Notes: generated from the letters alone by a model not told the origin. Shown: positions 1 to 9,708, numbered from the stretch's first letter. The stretch: DNA of 64,000 nucleotides from Novipirellula artificiosorum (GCF_007860135.1 NZ_SJPV01000006.1:415304-479303), one strand, 5' to 3'. Translations and numbers: made by a program.

Positions 1-677
1 CGCCCGAATTGGTTTCCGAACAATTGCTTGAGGAGTTTCGCCGAGAGGCGAAGTTGACGATCCAGCTAGACCATCCCAACATCCTGGCGATCCGTGACGC
101 GACGTTCGTCGATGATCATTTCGTGATCATCTCACCGTTGGCCGAACGGACGTTGCACGATCGGCTGCAGAAACGGATGGGCTTTGAGTTGGCGTTCGAC
201 ATCCTGGCCCAATTACTCGACGGCGTGGCCTACGCCCACGACCAAGGCGTGATCCACTGTGACATCAAGCCCGAGAACGTTTTGATGTTTGATGACAACC
301 AGATCCGATTGGCGGATTTCGGGATCGCCAAGGCGAGTCAAAGGACGATCAATGGGTCGGGCACCGGAACGATCGGCTACATGGCCCCGGAACAGGCAAT
401 GGGCAAGCCATCGGCTCGAAGCGACGTTTTTTCGATCGGTTTGCTCGCTTACCGGCTGTTTTCTGGGAAATGGCCCGAATATCCGTTTGAATGGCCCTTA
501 GCCGGTGCAATCCAACTGCGCCGCCGGGCGCATAGCGACCTAATCGCTGTGATCCGAAAATCCCTCAACATCAACCCTCGAGGACGCTACCGCAATGCCG
601 GACAAATGTATGCGGCCGTCGAACAAACTCGGCTGAAAGCGACCCGGTATGCTCGCCGACACCGGACAACAGGCTAG
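1..677 (+). CDS. Serine/threonine protein kinase, 5' end cut by window edge
   Basis: C-terminal part of a Hanks-type Ser/Thr protein kinase; the frame is open to the left edge, so the glycine loop and the ATP-binding lysine lie outside. Visible are the helix-C region with its glutamate (EFRREAKL), the catalytic loop HCDIKPEN (bases about 254-277), the DFG motif (315-323) and the activation-segment end GYMAPEQ. HRD is replaced by HCD, which keeps the catalytic Asp; Lys and Asn are also kept, so an active enzyme is likely. No transmembrane segment follows the kinase fold, which ends near the stop. The PP2C phosphatase 94 bases downstream is a natural counterpart (inference). The TTG at base 9 is not a credible start because the kinase fold continues upstream. 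Confidence 0.9.
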   Translation, partial: PELVSEQLLEEFRREAKLTIQLDHPNILAIRDATFVDDHFVIISPLAERTLHDRLQKRMGFELAFDILAQLLDGVAYAHDQGVIHCDIKPENVLMFDDNQIRLADFGIAKASQRTINGSGTGTIGYMAPEQAMGKPSARSDVFSIGLLAYRLFSGKWPEYPFEWPLAGAIQLRRRAHSDLIAVIRKSLNINPRGRYRNAGQMYAAVEQTRLKATRYARRHRTTG

Positions 678-770
678 AATTAACTACCGACCCGGTGCGG
701 TATTGTGACGCACTTACGGATTGCCCATTTGACGCTTCGACGGACGGGAACTTTACCCGTAATTCCTAAC

Positions 771-1601
771 ATGTTGACCACGATTTCCGGAACCGCGACC
801 CCCGCAGCTGGACAGGACTTTTTCGTCGAAAGCGATATGCATGAGCCGAAATCGTTGTCGTTAACATCCGGCCAGGTTGTCGCGTTTGCGCGTCGCTGTC
901 CCGGTAAAGTGGAACCGAATGACGATAGTGCGGTCGTCCTCCAAACCGCCTCCGGTGCGTTGGTGATGGCGGTTGCGGACGGCGTGGGTGGATGTCCCTT
1001 GGGCTACAAGGCGTCGGCAATTGCGGTTCACAGTATTGCCGAGTTTGTTTTGGCAGCCGACCCCGAATGCGATTTGCGGCCTGCGATTTTGGATGGCATC
1101 GAACGGGCCAATCGAGACATTTTGGATCTCGGTGTGGGGGCAGCGACCACTTTGTCCGTTGTCGAAATTGCGGATTCCAAAGCTCGGGCTTACACCGTGG
1201 GCGACTCGATGGCAATGATCATCGGCCAGCGGGGGACGTTGAAATGGAAATCGACTTCGCATTCGCCCGTTGGCTATGCGGTGGAATCAGGGATGCTCGA
1301 CGAAGAAGCGGCGATGACGCATGACGAACGCCATGTCGTGTCCAACTTAGTCGGATCCAATACGATGCACATTGGAGTGGGCCCGACGCGTCCGTTGGCG
1401 GCCCGCGATCGCGTGATCTTGGCCAGCGATGGGCTGTTCGACAACTTGCACGTCGGCGAAGTGATCGGTTTGATCAAGAATGGCAAGCCGATGGATCGGA
1501 TGAAGACGCTCGCGCAGTTGACCGACGAACGGATGGCAGGTCAGTACGCGGAACTACCAGGCAAGCCCGACGATTTGACGGTGCTGCTCTATAGCAGGTG
1601 A
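771..1601 (+). CDS. PP2C-family protein serine/threonine phosphatase
   Basis: Metal-dependent PP2C phosphatase, expected to remove phosphate from Ser/Thr and so oppose the kinase just upstream. Family motifs are present in order: NDDSAVV, MAVADGVGG (first metal-binding Asp and following Gly), a Gly-Asp in YTVGDS, ASDGLFDN and the closing GKPDDLTVLL. All metal-ligand aspartates expected for the family seem kept, so it should be active. No membrane segment is visible. The start is uncertain: the frame is open from a GTG at 705, with ATG at 771 and 837, and none has a clear ribosome site; the catalytic fold begins after 837, so all three are possible. The product follows the kinase on the same strand, a usual planctomycete arrangement. 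Confidence 0.88.
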   Translation: MLTTISGTATPAAGQDFFVESDMHEPKSLSLTSGQVVAFARRCPGKVEPNDDSAVVLQTASGALVMAVADGVGGCPLGYKASAIAVHSIAEFVLAADPECDLRPAILDGIERANRDILDLGVGAATTLSVVEIADSKARAYTVGDSMAMIIGQRGTLKWKSTSHSPVGYAVESGMLDEEAAMTHDERHVVSNLVGSNTMHIGVGPTRPLAARDRVILASDGLFDNLHVGEVIGLIKNGKPMDRMKTLAQLTDERMAGQYAELPGKPDDLTVLLYSR

Positions 1602-1625
1602 GTTGTCTTAGCGGGACAGCACCGC

Positions 1626-2157
1626 TTTGAACTCCACCCACCGGACCGCGAGAGCGGTCGAAGACGGTAGCCGGGGGTGAGAGCGAAGCGAACACCCCCG
1701 GAAACGAGATCATGGCCACGCGATTTCGACCGCGGAGCGGTCGCAGATTCCCGCATCTGCGATCCTTCCAGGATCGGTGTGTCGTGTTGAACCGCTGTCC
1801 GTGGGTGCGCGATCGCGACCCACGGCTACCCTCTTTGATCCCATGCGGGATCACCCCCGGATGCCATTTGGACCGAACCGGACCACGCGAGAGTGGTCAC
1901 AGAAGGTAGCCCGCCGTTTGAACTCCACCCACCGGACCGCGAGAGCGGTCGAAGACAGTAGCCGGGGGTGAGAGCGAAGCGAACACCCCCGGAAACGAGA
2001 TCATGGCCACGCGTTTTCGACCGCGGAGCGGTCGCAGATTCCCGCATCTGCGATCCTTCCAGGATCGGTGTGTCGTGTTGAACCGCTGTCCGTGGGTGCG
2101 CGATCGCGACCCACGGCTACCTTCTTTGATCCCATGCGGGATCACCCCCGGATGCGA
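1626..2157. repeat. Hairpin-rich intergenic direct repeat, two copies 291 bp apart
   Basis: Two copies of about 240 bp (about 1626-1866 and 1917-2157) are nearly identical and offset by exactly 291 bp. Each is built of short perfect hairpins: GACCGC-GAGA-GCGGTC (1644-1659), a GACCGC/GCGGTC pair with a 3-base loop, GATCCT-TCC-AGGATC, GATCCC-ATGC-GGGATC, and a GTGGGT/ACCCAC pair around a CGCGATCGCG core. A variant hairpin GACCAC/GTGGTC (1881-1898) lies between the copies and a decayed form follows the second (2162-2179). The open frames crossing it on both strands are repeat artefacts. The region from the phosphatase stop to the zinc-ribbon gene holds nothing else that I can see. Confidence 0.85.
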
Positions 2158-2178
2158 TATGGACCACGCCAAAGTGGT

Positions 2179-2421
2179 TCAGGCTTTAAAAAAGCGTGAC
2201 GATGTGCCGCCGGGGCCGATGGGGACGGAGATGCGTTTGGCACATTTGGGGCAATTGCCGACGTAGGCAGTCAATTCTGCGTTGCGGTAGATCCGACCAT
2301 AGGTCTTGCAGCAGAGGAATTGGATCCCCAAGAAGGGGCGACACCGATAGCTTGTCTTGGCCGAGGATAAATCCGCTTGATCACGCGGATCGCTGAAGGC
2401 ATCGAACTGAGACGTCGACAT
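2179..2421 (-). CDS. Small zinc-ribbon-like protein of unknown function
   Basis: Short protein of about 80 residues from ATG 2421 (a TTG at 2445 would add eight). The C-terminal half has a Cys-Cys pair (FLCCKTYG) and a CPKC knuckle about 20 residues later, followed by basic and glycine-rich residues, which suggests one small zinc ribbon. It lies a few tens of bases after the stop of the ECF sigma gene on the same strand and is probably co-transcribed. It is not a typical anti-sigma factor: there is no membrane segment and no HxxxCxxC zinc anti-sigma motif. Its last codons reach the decayed hairpin at the end of the intergenic repeat. Function is unknown. Confidence 0.6.
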   Translation of the reverse strand: MSTSQFDAFSDPRDQADLSSAKTSYRCRPFLGIQFLCCKTYGRIYRNAELTAYVGNCPKCAKRISVPIGPGGTSSRFFKA

Positions 2422-2450
2422 CGGCAAATCTGGCTTCTGACGCAAAATGA

Positions 2451-3032
2451 CTAAGAGGGAGACTCCTCGGACCGCTGGATCGCTTCGAGAGCGAGCTTCA
2501 ATTGAGCTCGTGCTCGACTGATCCGGCTGCGAACCGTTCCGATCGAAATATCGAGAATTTCGGAGATCGTTTCATACGACCGTTCTTCCATTTCTCGCAA
2601 GACCAAGATGGAGCGGTGTTCGTCCGTCAGTTTTCCCATTGCGGAGCGAACCATCGCGATTCGTTCCTGTTGCAGCATCGGTTCATCCACTGCATCGGCG
2701 GACTCATCCGAGATTTCTATTCCGCTTTGCTCGCGAAATTGGTCGAGCGAAACCCGAGCCCGCTTCCGTCGCCGGCGCGTGAGTGCACTGTTGAACGCGA
2801 TCCGGTAGAGCCAAGTAAAGAATTGACTATTTTGATGAAAGGTGTCCAGCTTGATGAACGCCCGTATAAATGCCTCCTGGACGACCTCCTCGGCTTCATC
2901 TGGCGAACCGGTGACCTGGACCATCGAGGCATACAAGCGGTCTTGGTTGATTTCCACCAACCGCGTAAACGCCGCCCGATCCCCATGGAGAGCTCGGTCA
3001 ATCAGTTCAGGCTCTTCGCCCACGCCGCCCAC
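2451..3032 (-). CDS. RNA polymerase sigma factor, ECF family
   Basis: Sigma-70 family ECF factor of 193 residues, directing RNA polymerase to a stress or envelope regulon. Region 2 is clear (AEEVVQEAFIRAFIKLDTF, then FFTWLYRIAFNSALTRRRRK, DNA melting and -10 recognition). Region 4 follows an acidic linker (LTDEHRSILVLREMEERSYETISEILDISIGTVRSRISRARAQL, helix-turn-helix for -35 recognition; quoted loosely by its parts). It is closest in style to the RpoE/SigW-like groups. The start is a GTG at 3032. The neighbour downstream encodes a zinc-ribbon protein rather than a membrane anti-sigma factor, so the controlling partner is not obvious here. The 170 bases upstream hold a loose inverted repeat (AGCATCC/GGATGCT) that could end mcsB transcription. 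Confidence 0.93.
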   Translation of the reverse strand: MGGVGEEPELIDRALHGDRAAFTRLVEINQDRLYASMVQVTGSPDEAEEVVQEAFIRAFIKLDTFHQNSQFFTWLYRIAFNSALTRRRRKRARVSLDQFREQSGIEISDESADAVDEPMLQQERIAMVRSAMGKLTDEHRSILVLREMEERSYETISEILDISIGTVRSRISRARAQLKLALEAIQRSEESPS

Positions 3033-3204
3033 TTTCGTGTTGTAGTGCCTTGGTTTGCAGTTTGGATCGAAAACGTCCCTCGGTCTACCGTTTGCGGTTG
3101 GACCCGCAGCTGGACGATCCGAAACGACCCAGCGACCGAAAACCTAGTCTAGCATCCTTTGCCGACCGAAAACGGCCTCTCCACCGGATGCTACGACACG
3201 AAAA

Positions 3205-4293
3205 CTAGTTCAGTTCGCCGTCGCCCAATTCACCGTGTAGGTGCCGCTGCAGGTAGGACGCCCTTTGGACGTTCCGGTCGGAGGACCCTAAGACGCGTCC
3301 ATGCAACTTCTGCAAGTGCGCGGGTTGAGTATGAATAAACAACTTATTGATGGTGGCAACTTGCACATCATCGATCAGCCCCAGATTGACCCCCATTCTT
3401 ACCTTGGACAGGTAGTGCATCGTCTCTTCGCTGCTGATCTTCTTGGCCGTGTGCAAAATCCCCAAGGCTCGGCTTACGTCATCGTGCAGATCCTGTTGGT
3501 TCTGCTCGACCAAGAACGCTCGCGCCTTGCGTTCGTACTGGATGATCTGCGGCACCACTTCATCCCCGACCAGCGACAACAATGCCTGTTCGCTATGGCC
3601 GAGCGTGACCTGGTTGCTAACCTGATAGAAGTCACCCGAATACTGCGATCCCTCGCCGTAGAGCCCTCGCACGGTGACGTTGATCCGCTGCATGCTTCGA
3701 AAAACCTTGTCGATTTGCCGAGTGATCACCAAGGCTGGAAGGTGTAACATCACGCTGACCCTTAATCCCGTACCGACGTTGGTTGGACAAGCGGTCAGGT
3801 AGCCATACTTCTCATGAAACGCGTAGAGAATCGCGCCTTCAAGCCGGTCGTCAAGGGAATCGATCGTGGCCCATGCGGCTTGCAGATCCAATCCGCTTTG
3901 CATCACCTGGATCCTCAAGTGATCCTCTTCGTTGACCATCACGCTGTACTGCTCGCCTGGATCGACCGCGACCGCTCGCGATCCGTCTGCATCCGCGATC
4001 TCGCGCGAGATCAGTTGGCGCTCGACCAAGAATTGCCGGTCGACCTCTGACAGCTCTTCGATATCGATGTAGCGAATGTCCTTCCAATCCTCCATCGCTT
4101 CCATCCGTGCACGAACCGTACGTTCGATGCTGTCCCGGTCTTCGTCGCTGCATCGCCGGATGAAGGGGAAATCGGCCAAGTTGCGGGCCAAGCGAATTCG
4201 GCTGCTGATGACAATGTCCGATTCGGGGCCCGTTCCGCGCAACCACTCACCCGAGCTTTTGGCTAACGAGCTAAAATCCGTTTGTTGCTTCAC
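3205..4293 (-). CDS. mcsB: Protein arginine kinase McsB
   Basis: ATP:guanido phosphotransferase family enzyme that phosphorylates arginines on proteins and marks them for ClpCP degradation. The 362-residue length is normal. Typical segments are ISSRIRLARNLADFP near residue 27, the NEEDHLRIQ motif that carries the catalytic acids, CPTNVGTGLRVSVMLHLP in the ATP site, and RGLYGEGSQ. It overlaps the upstream mcsA by the sequence ATGA (4290-4293), so the pair is translationally coupled, as in Firmicutes where McsA activates McsB. No ctsR or clpC lies beside them here, so control must differ from Bacillus (inference). Confidence 0.95.
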   Translation of the reverse strand: MKQQTDFSSLAKSSGEWLRGTGPESDIVISSRIRLARNLADFPFIRRCSDEDRDSIERTVRARMEAMEDWKDIRYIDIEELSEVDRQFLVERQLISREIADADGSRAVAVDPGEQYSVMVNEEDHLRIQVMQSGLDLQAAWATIDSLDDRLEGAILYAFHEKYGYLTACPTNVGTGLRVSVMLHLPALVITRQIDKVFRSMQRINVTVRGLYGEGSQYSGDFYQVSNQVTLGHSEQALLSLVGDEVVPQIIQYERKARAFLVEQNQQDLHDDVSRALGILHTAKKISSEETMHYLSKVRMGVNLGLIDDVQVATINKLFIHTQPAHLQKLHGRVLGSSDRNVQRASYLQRHLHGELGDGELN

Positions 4294-4877
4294 GACCGAT
4301 CCTCACCTTCTGGCCGATCGGCCTGTTTGCTGCGATTGTGTTGATCGGATGTGTCTTCGCTTTTCGCTTCCGGTTGACTCAGTTCCTTTTCCATCCGCTT
4401 CAATTCGTCACGGATCTCACTGGCACGCTCATAATCCTCAAGCTCGACGGCTTCTTCCATTTCACGACGCAGTTGGATCATCCTTGCCTGCGAGTCGGCC
4501 GAGGCTGCCAAACGCCGGGGGCGCTTTCCGACATGCTCAGTGGCGTCGTGAATGTTCGTCAGCAGAGGCACCAGATCCTCCTCAAAGAAGCTGTAATCGT
4601 AGGGGCAGCCAAGACGTCCGGTGTTGCGAAACTCGAAGAAGCTGATGCCACACACGGGGCACTCTTTTTGATCCAGCTCCGCTAATTCTTGCTTGGTTTG
4701 GCCAAGCTGTAATTGTTTCGCCAGCGCACCAGCGACCGAAGCGACCGGGCTGCTCGCTTCTTTTTGCAGGAAATTCCTCGCATGTTCTTCACACAGGTGC
4801 ATGACCTTGGGCCCTGCGGGCTCGGTCAGCTCGGTGATATGAAAGGTCGCGGGTTTTTCACAATACTGGCATTTCAT
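4290..4877 (-). CDS. mcsA: McsA-like zinc protein, activator of McsB, with UVR motif
   Basis: Protein of 195 residues starting at ATG 4877 (the frame is open further up but the zinc motif begins right at this Met). It has two CxxC zinc knuckles: CQYC at residues 3-6 with a later Cys-Glu-Glu-His, and CPVC with a Cys about 17 residues on. The C-terminal part has a UvrB/UvrC (UVR) motif, MIQLRREMEEAVELEDYERA, that in other bacteria binds Clp ATPases. The very C-terminus is charged and low in complexity. It is the established partner of McsB, whose start overlaps its stop. Confidence 0.9.
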   Translation of the reverse strand: MKCQYCEKPATFHITELTEPAGPKVMHLCEEHARNFLQKEASSPVASVAGALAKQLQLGQTKQELAELDQKECPVCGISFFEFRNTGRLGCPYDYSFFEEDLVPLLTNIHDATEHVGKRPRRLAASADSQARMIQLRREMEEAVELEDYERASEIRDELKRMEKELSQPEAKSEDTSDQHNRSKQADRPEGEDRS

Positions 4878-5040
4878 CGTGTCATTCCTAGCTGCCGCGA
4901 CTGCCGCTAAAGTGTTGTTTTCGCAAATGTTTGACGCCAAGTGGATTCTATCGCCGCCCCAAGCGGTGTCAACGTAACGTGACGGCACTCAGCAGCGGCC
5001 GTGTGGTGCTTTTCTCATTCAAACCTGACGATTCCCTGCG

Positions 5041-6543
5041 ATGATTACCCCCAGTCCGACGGAATTCAACGCTCTTGCGCTCGCTCACGACTTCGTTCCG
5101 GTCTATCGACGGTTGCTCAGCGATTCGTTGACGCCGGTGACCGCTTTTCGGTTGCTCGACGACGGCGGACCAGCCTGCTTGTTCGAAAGTGTGATTGGCG
5201 GTGAAAAGGTCGGTCGCTACAGCTTCCTGGCCGTCCAGCCAATCAAACGCTTCGCTGCGCGCGGCAACGCGGTGACCGTTTCCAGCACGAATCCCAAGGA
5301 CGCGGATACGTTTCTCGCCGACGATCCACTCGAATCGTTTCGCAGTCATGTGCACTACCGCGTCGCACAGATCCCAGGCTTGCCACCTTTCGTTGGCGGT
5401 GCGATTGGCTACGCCGGCTACGACGTGGTTCGCTATGTGGAGAACCTACCCAACAGCCCCCTGGACGATCGGCAATTGCCCGACCTCGATTTCTCATTTT
5501 ACCATACCTTGTGTGTTTTCGACCATGTCGAAAAAACGATCACGGTGGTGTCGCTTGCCGATTGTCGCGGTGTGGAAAGCATCGCGCATTCGGAGCAGGC
5601 TTTCCAAACGGCGGCCGAAACGATCGATTCGACCATCGCTCGGCTGTCACGCCCGGTTTCGCACCGTACCGACGAATTGACTTCTACGGCTGCCGCGGAA
5701 CCACTGGTGGTCGAATCGAATTTCACCCGAGCGTCATTTGGCGAAGCGGTTTTGCAATGTGTCGAGTACATCCGTGCTGGCGATATCTTTCAAGTCGTCC
5801 CGAGTCAAAGGATGAGCGTCAAGACCGACGTTGATCCGTTTGAGATTTACCGTTCGCTCAGGGTGGTGAATCCGAGTCCGTTCATGTTCTTCGTCCGCAC
5901 GCCCGATTGTGTGCTTGTGGGGTGCTCGCCGGAAATCATGTGCCGCGTCGCGGATCGAGTCGTGACCGTCCGTCCGCTGGCGGGAACGCGTCGTCGTGGC
6001 AAAACGGAAAAGGAAGACAAATTGCTCGAGAAAGAACTGTTGGCCGACCCCAAGGAACGAGCCGAGCATGTGATGCTTGTCGATTTGGGCCGAAATGACG
6101 TGGGTCGTGTGGCGAAGTTCGGCACCGTGGAATTGACTGAGGTCATGATCGTCGAACGCTACAGCCACGTGATGCACATTAGCAGCGAAGTTCAAGGGAC
6201 CCTGCGTGAAGGACTCGATGCCTTCGATGCGTTGAAGGCATGTTTGCCGGCCGGGACCGTCTCGGGGGCACCCAAAGTTCGAGCGATGGAAATTATCGAT
6301 GCGATCGAGCCCCACCGCCGTGGTCCCTACGGTGGGGCCGTCGGCTACGTGGACTATCGCGGCAACATGGACACCTGCATTGCGCTGCGGACCATGGTGG
6401 TCAAAGAGGGGGTTGTTTATGTCCAAGCCGGCTGTGGCGTGGTGGCCGACAGCGATCCTGACGCGGAATTTGACGAAACGATCAACAAGGCCAAGGCACT
6501 CATCTCGGCGATTGAAATGACGGTCGAGCGGGTGGCCAAGTAG
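5041..6543 (+). CDS. trpE: Anthranilate synthase component I
   Basis: Makes anthranilate from chorismate with ammonia provided by TrpG, the first step of tryptophan synthesis. The 500 residues are the usual length. The N-terminal part holds LFES, matching the LLES element where tryptophan binds for feedback inhibition. The chorismate-binding domain has the canonical blocks: NPSPFMFF, GCSPEIM, AGTRRRGKT, HVMLVDLGRND, LPAGTVSGAPK, and the final QAGCGVVADSDP segment. It is divergent from mcsA over about 160 bases, which must hold both promoters. No trpG is adjacent; trpD lies about 32 kb away, so the trp genes are scattered here. Confidence 0.96.
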   Translation: MITPSPTEFNALALAHDFVPVYRRLLSDSLTPVTAFRLLDDGGPACLFESVIGGEKVGRYSFLAVQPIKRFAARGNAVTVSSTNPKDADTFLADDPLESFRSHVHYRVAQIPGLPPFVGGAIGYAGYDVVRYVENLPNSPLDDRQLPDLDFSFYHTLCVFDHVEKTITVVSLADCRGVESIAHSEQAFQTAAETIDSTIARLSRPVSHRTDELTSTAAAEPLVVESNFTRASFGEAVLQCVEYIRAGDIFQVVPSQRMSVKTDVDPFEIYRSLRVVNPSPFMFFVRTPDCVLVGCSPEIMCRVADRVVTVRPLAGTRRRGKTEKEDKLLEKELLADPKERAEHVMLVDLGRNDVGRVAKFGTVELTEVMIVERYSHVMHISSEVQGTLREGLDAFDALKACLPAGTVSGAPKVRAMEIIDAIEPHRRGPYGGAVGYVDYRGNMDTCIALRTMVVKEGVVYVQAGCGVVADSDPDAEFDETINKAKALISAIEMTVERVAK

Positions 6544-6674
6544 CGGGTGGCCAAGTGAAGTCGGGTTACCGAGTCTTGCCCGGAGCAGACAGGCATTCTT
6601 TCGACTTTCTCGTTGGCGGTGCGACTCTCGAACCTTGTCGTTTTGCCTGCTGTCGATCATGCTCGATGGGTGTC

Positions 6675-7130
<456 letters not shown>

Positions 7131-7247
7131 GGCACTTTTCTAATTGGGGGGCATAGAATCACCGTTGACCCCTCCGCTTCGTTTGCGGACAATCCGCCGT
7201 GCCAAGAAATTCACCAAGACGAAATCTGCCCCCAATCTCCGCAAACT

Positions 7248-8525
7248 ATGCCTGTTACCGAAGCTTCTGCTGAAATCGCACGCTATTGCCGCCAAACCGC
7301 GGAAGCGGCCAAGCTTGCGTCGTATCGCTTGTCGTCGCTTGATGCCGAGGTCAAGAACCGCTGGCTGCGGCAATCTGCCACCGAATTGGTCGCGTCGCTG
7401 GACACGATCATTGCCGCGAACCAGCAGGATCTGGACGCAGCACCCGGGTATGGGCTCAGCGATGCCGCGATCGATCGGCTGAAATTGGATGCGGGTCGGG
7501 TTCAGTCCATTGCGACGGCACTCGAAGAAATTGCCATGCTTCCCGATCCGGTCGGCGAGGTCATCGACGGTCACACGCGGCCGGGTGGGCTGCAGATCCT
7601 AAAGCGTCGTGTGCCTCTCGGCGTCGTCTTTTTTATCTATGAGAGCCGGCCCAACGTGACCGCTGACGCAGCCGGGATCTGCGTAAAGAGTGGTAATGCG
7701 GTCATTCTACGGGGCGGCAAAGAAGCCATTCATAGCAGCCAAGCGATTGTGGACGTGCTCTCACGCTGTGCCGCGGATTGTGGGTTGCCGGAAAATGCGG
7801 TCCAGCTGGTTTCCACCACCGATCGAGTCGCAGTTGGTGAATTCTTGAAGTTGGGGGAACTGATCGATGTGACGATCCCACGCGGTGGAGAAGGTTTGAT
7901 TCGTCGCGTTGCGGCCGAAGCCACGATGCCCGTGATCAAGCACTACGACGGGAATTGTCATGTTTATGTCGATGAACATGCCGACATCGAAATGGCGGTC
8001 GACATTATCGAGAATGCTAAATGCCAGCGGATGGGAGTCTGCAACGCTTGCGAATCCTTGTTGATTCATCAAGCGATTGCAAAAAACGCACTTCCGAAGA
8101 TCGCGAAACGGCTGACCGAGCGAGGGATTGAGATTCGAGCGGACGAGCGAGCTCGGAAATGGATCGAGGGTGCCGTCGCGGCGACCGACGAGGACTGGTC
8201 GACCGAGTATTTGGGACCGAAGATCAGTGTCGCCGTGGTCGATTCACTCGACCAGGCAGCAGAGCACATCAACCGCTACGGTTCGCATCATACCGATGCG
8301 ATTGTGACCGAGCAGTTGAAGGCATCGGAGACGTTCACGAGCTTAGTCGACAGCTCCGCTGTGATGGTGAACGCCAGCACTCGATTCAACGACGGGGGCG
8401 TCTTTGGACTCGGTGCCGAGATCGGTATTTCGACCGACAAATTTCACGCTCGTGGCCCGTGCGGTCTTCGCGAGTTGACCACCTACAAGTACATCGTCCG
8501 TGGAAACGGGCACTGCAGGAGCTAG
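7248..8525 (+). CDS. proA: Glutamate-5-semialdehyde dehydrogenase (gamma-glutamyl phosphate reductase)
   Basis: Reduces gamma-glutamyl phosphate to glutamate semialdehyde with NADPH, the second step of proline synthesis. From ATG 7248 the protein has 425 residues, the family's length; the open frame further upstream runs into the RNase P RNA and is not coding. Aldehyde dehydrogenase-type motifs are plain: PLGVVFFIYESRPNVT, KSGNAVILRGGKEA, the catalytic cysteine within VCNACESLL, and near the C-terminus GLGAEIGISTDKFHARGP. proB is not next to it. The fliM start is 29 bases after its stop, so read-through is possible. Confidence 0.96.
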   Translation: MPVTEASAEIARYCRQTAEAAKLASYRLSSLDAEVKNRWLRQSATELVASLDTIIAANQQDLDAAPGYGLSDAAIDRLKLDAGRVQSIATALEEIAMLPDPVGEVIDGHTRPGGLQILKRRVPLGVVFFIYESRPNVTADAAGICVKSGNAVILRGGKEAIHSSQAIVDVLSRCAADCGLPENAVQLVSTTDRVAVGEFLKLGELIDVTIPRGGEGLIRRVAAEATMPVIKHYDGNCHVYVDEHADIEMAVDIIENAKCQRMGVCNACESLLIHQAIAKNALPKIAKRLTERGIEIRADERARKWIEGAVAATDEDWSTEYLGPKISVAVVDSLDQAAEHINRYGSHHTDAIVTEQLKASETFTSLVDSSAVMVNASTRFNDGGVFGLGAEIGISTDKFHARGPCGLRELTTYKYIVRGNGHCRS

Positions 8526-8554
8526 TCAAGGATGCATAACCAAGGACGACGGAC

Positions 8555-9685
8555 ATGTCGGATGAATCGCTAAGTCAAAACCAAGTCGAAAGTCTGCTCA
8601 AGGCCATGGAATCGGTCGATGCGCCCGGGACGGCACCCGCTGGCGCTCGCACGGTCAATTCGCCCCGTAGCAAGGCCACGGCGGGGCAGAGCAAACCGTC
8701 GTACAACAAGATGTCGGGGGTGTTGCCGGCTGGGGTGCGTGTGACGGCGTATGATTTCAAACGTCCCGAACGCGTTGGCAAAGACCAAATGCGAGCGATG
8801 CATTCGCTGCACGAGACGCTGGCGCGAAACTTTGGCGCGGCGATGTCAGGATTGCTGCGAACGATGATTGAGGTCAAATTGCTCAGTGTCGATCAATTGA
8901 CCTACAGCGAATTTGTGTTCAGCCTCGATAACCCGAGCTGTTTCAGTGTCTTGAAGCCGCAACCCCTCGAAGGCCATTGGATCCTCGACGTGGCGCCGAC
9001 GTTGTCGTATGCGGTGATTGACCGCATGCTCGGCGGTGACCCCAAACCGGGCGATACGATTCGACGTCCGTTGACGGAGATCGAAACGCGCTTGGTTCGA
9101 AGAATCGTCGATTTATTTTTGACTCAACTCTCTCATTCCTGGGAAAACATCGTTGCCTTGGACTTGGAAGTCGACCGGATGGAGAGCAACCCACAATTGG
9201 TTCAAATCGTTCCGCCCAACGAGGTCGTTATTTTGGTCGGTTTCGAAGTGCTGCTGGGTAAGAATCGCGGCATGATGAATCTCTGTATTCCGTTCAATAC
9301 CATCGAAGGGTTCAATTCCCAATTATCACGCAACGGATGGGTGGGGTACGGTAAAGGCAAGCCAACGGAGAAAACTCGCAGACGAATCTCCAACAACATC
9401 GATGCGGCGCCGGTCGATGTGGTGGTCACGTTGGCACGGTCAAGGATACGAACCGGAGACTTGTTAGAGTTGTCGGTCGGGGATGTCATTACGACCGAAA
9501 AGGAGGTCAATGCTCCGTTGGAGTTGTCGATCCAAAACATTCCGAAATTCAACGCCAAAGCGGGTGCTTTCAAAGGAAAGAAAGCCGTTCGCATCGAATC
9601 CATGCTGCAGCCGAAACATCCGGTCACCGACGACGATGAGAGCAACCCGAATCGAGTGGATGGCGTTGCGGATGCAGGAGAGTAA
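8555..9685 (+). CDS. fliM: Flagellar motor switch protein FliM
   Basis: Cytoplasmic C-ring protein that binds phosphorylated CheY and sets flagellar rotation direction. The N-terminus has the CheY-binding peptide LSQNQVESLL at residues 5-14, followed by a linker rich in Ala/Pro/Ser and the FliM middle domain (YDFKRPERVGKDQMRAMHSL, then LSVDQLTYSEFV). The SpoA domain is in the C-terminal third (VTLARSRIRTGDLLELSVGDVI). Its 376 residues are slightly longer than the usual 330-340 because of the N-terminal linker and an acidic tail. It stands among metabolic genes with no other flagellar gene in the window, so flagellar genes are probably dispersed in this genome. Confidence 0.95.
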   Translation: MSDESLSQNQVESLLKAMESVDAPGTAPAGARTVNSPRSKATAGQSKPSYNKMSGVLPAGVRVTAYDFKRPERVGKDQMRAMHSLHETLARNFGAAMSGLLRTMIEVKLLSVDQLTYSEFVFSLDNPSCFSVLKPQPLEGHWILDVAPTLSYAVIDRMLGGDPKPGDTIRRPLTEIETRLVRRIVDLFLTQLSHSWENIVALDLEVDRMESNPQLVQIVPPNEVVILVGFEVLLGKNRGMMNLCIPFNTIEGFNSQLSRNGWVGYGKGKPTEKTRRRISNNIDAAPVDVVVTLARSRIRTGDLLELSVGDVITTEKEVNAPLELSIQNIPKFNAKAGAFKGKKAVRIESMLQPKHPVTDDDESNPNRVDGVADAGE

Positions 9686-9708
9686 CCTGAAGAAAGCGAA
9701 CCACGACC

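Noticed and set aside
1712..2266. Short open frames on both strands within the 291-bp repeat
   Set aside because: The same peptides recur because the DNA is repeated; the hairpin structure explains the region better than coding.
6555..6674. Possible leader peptide or attenuator between trpE and the RNase P RNA
   Set aside because: It lies downstream of trpE, lacks Trp codon runs, and shows no terminator-like fold.
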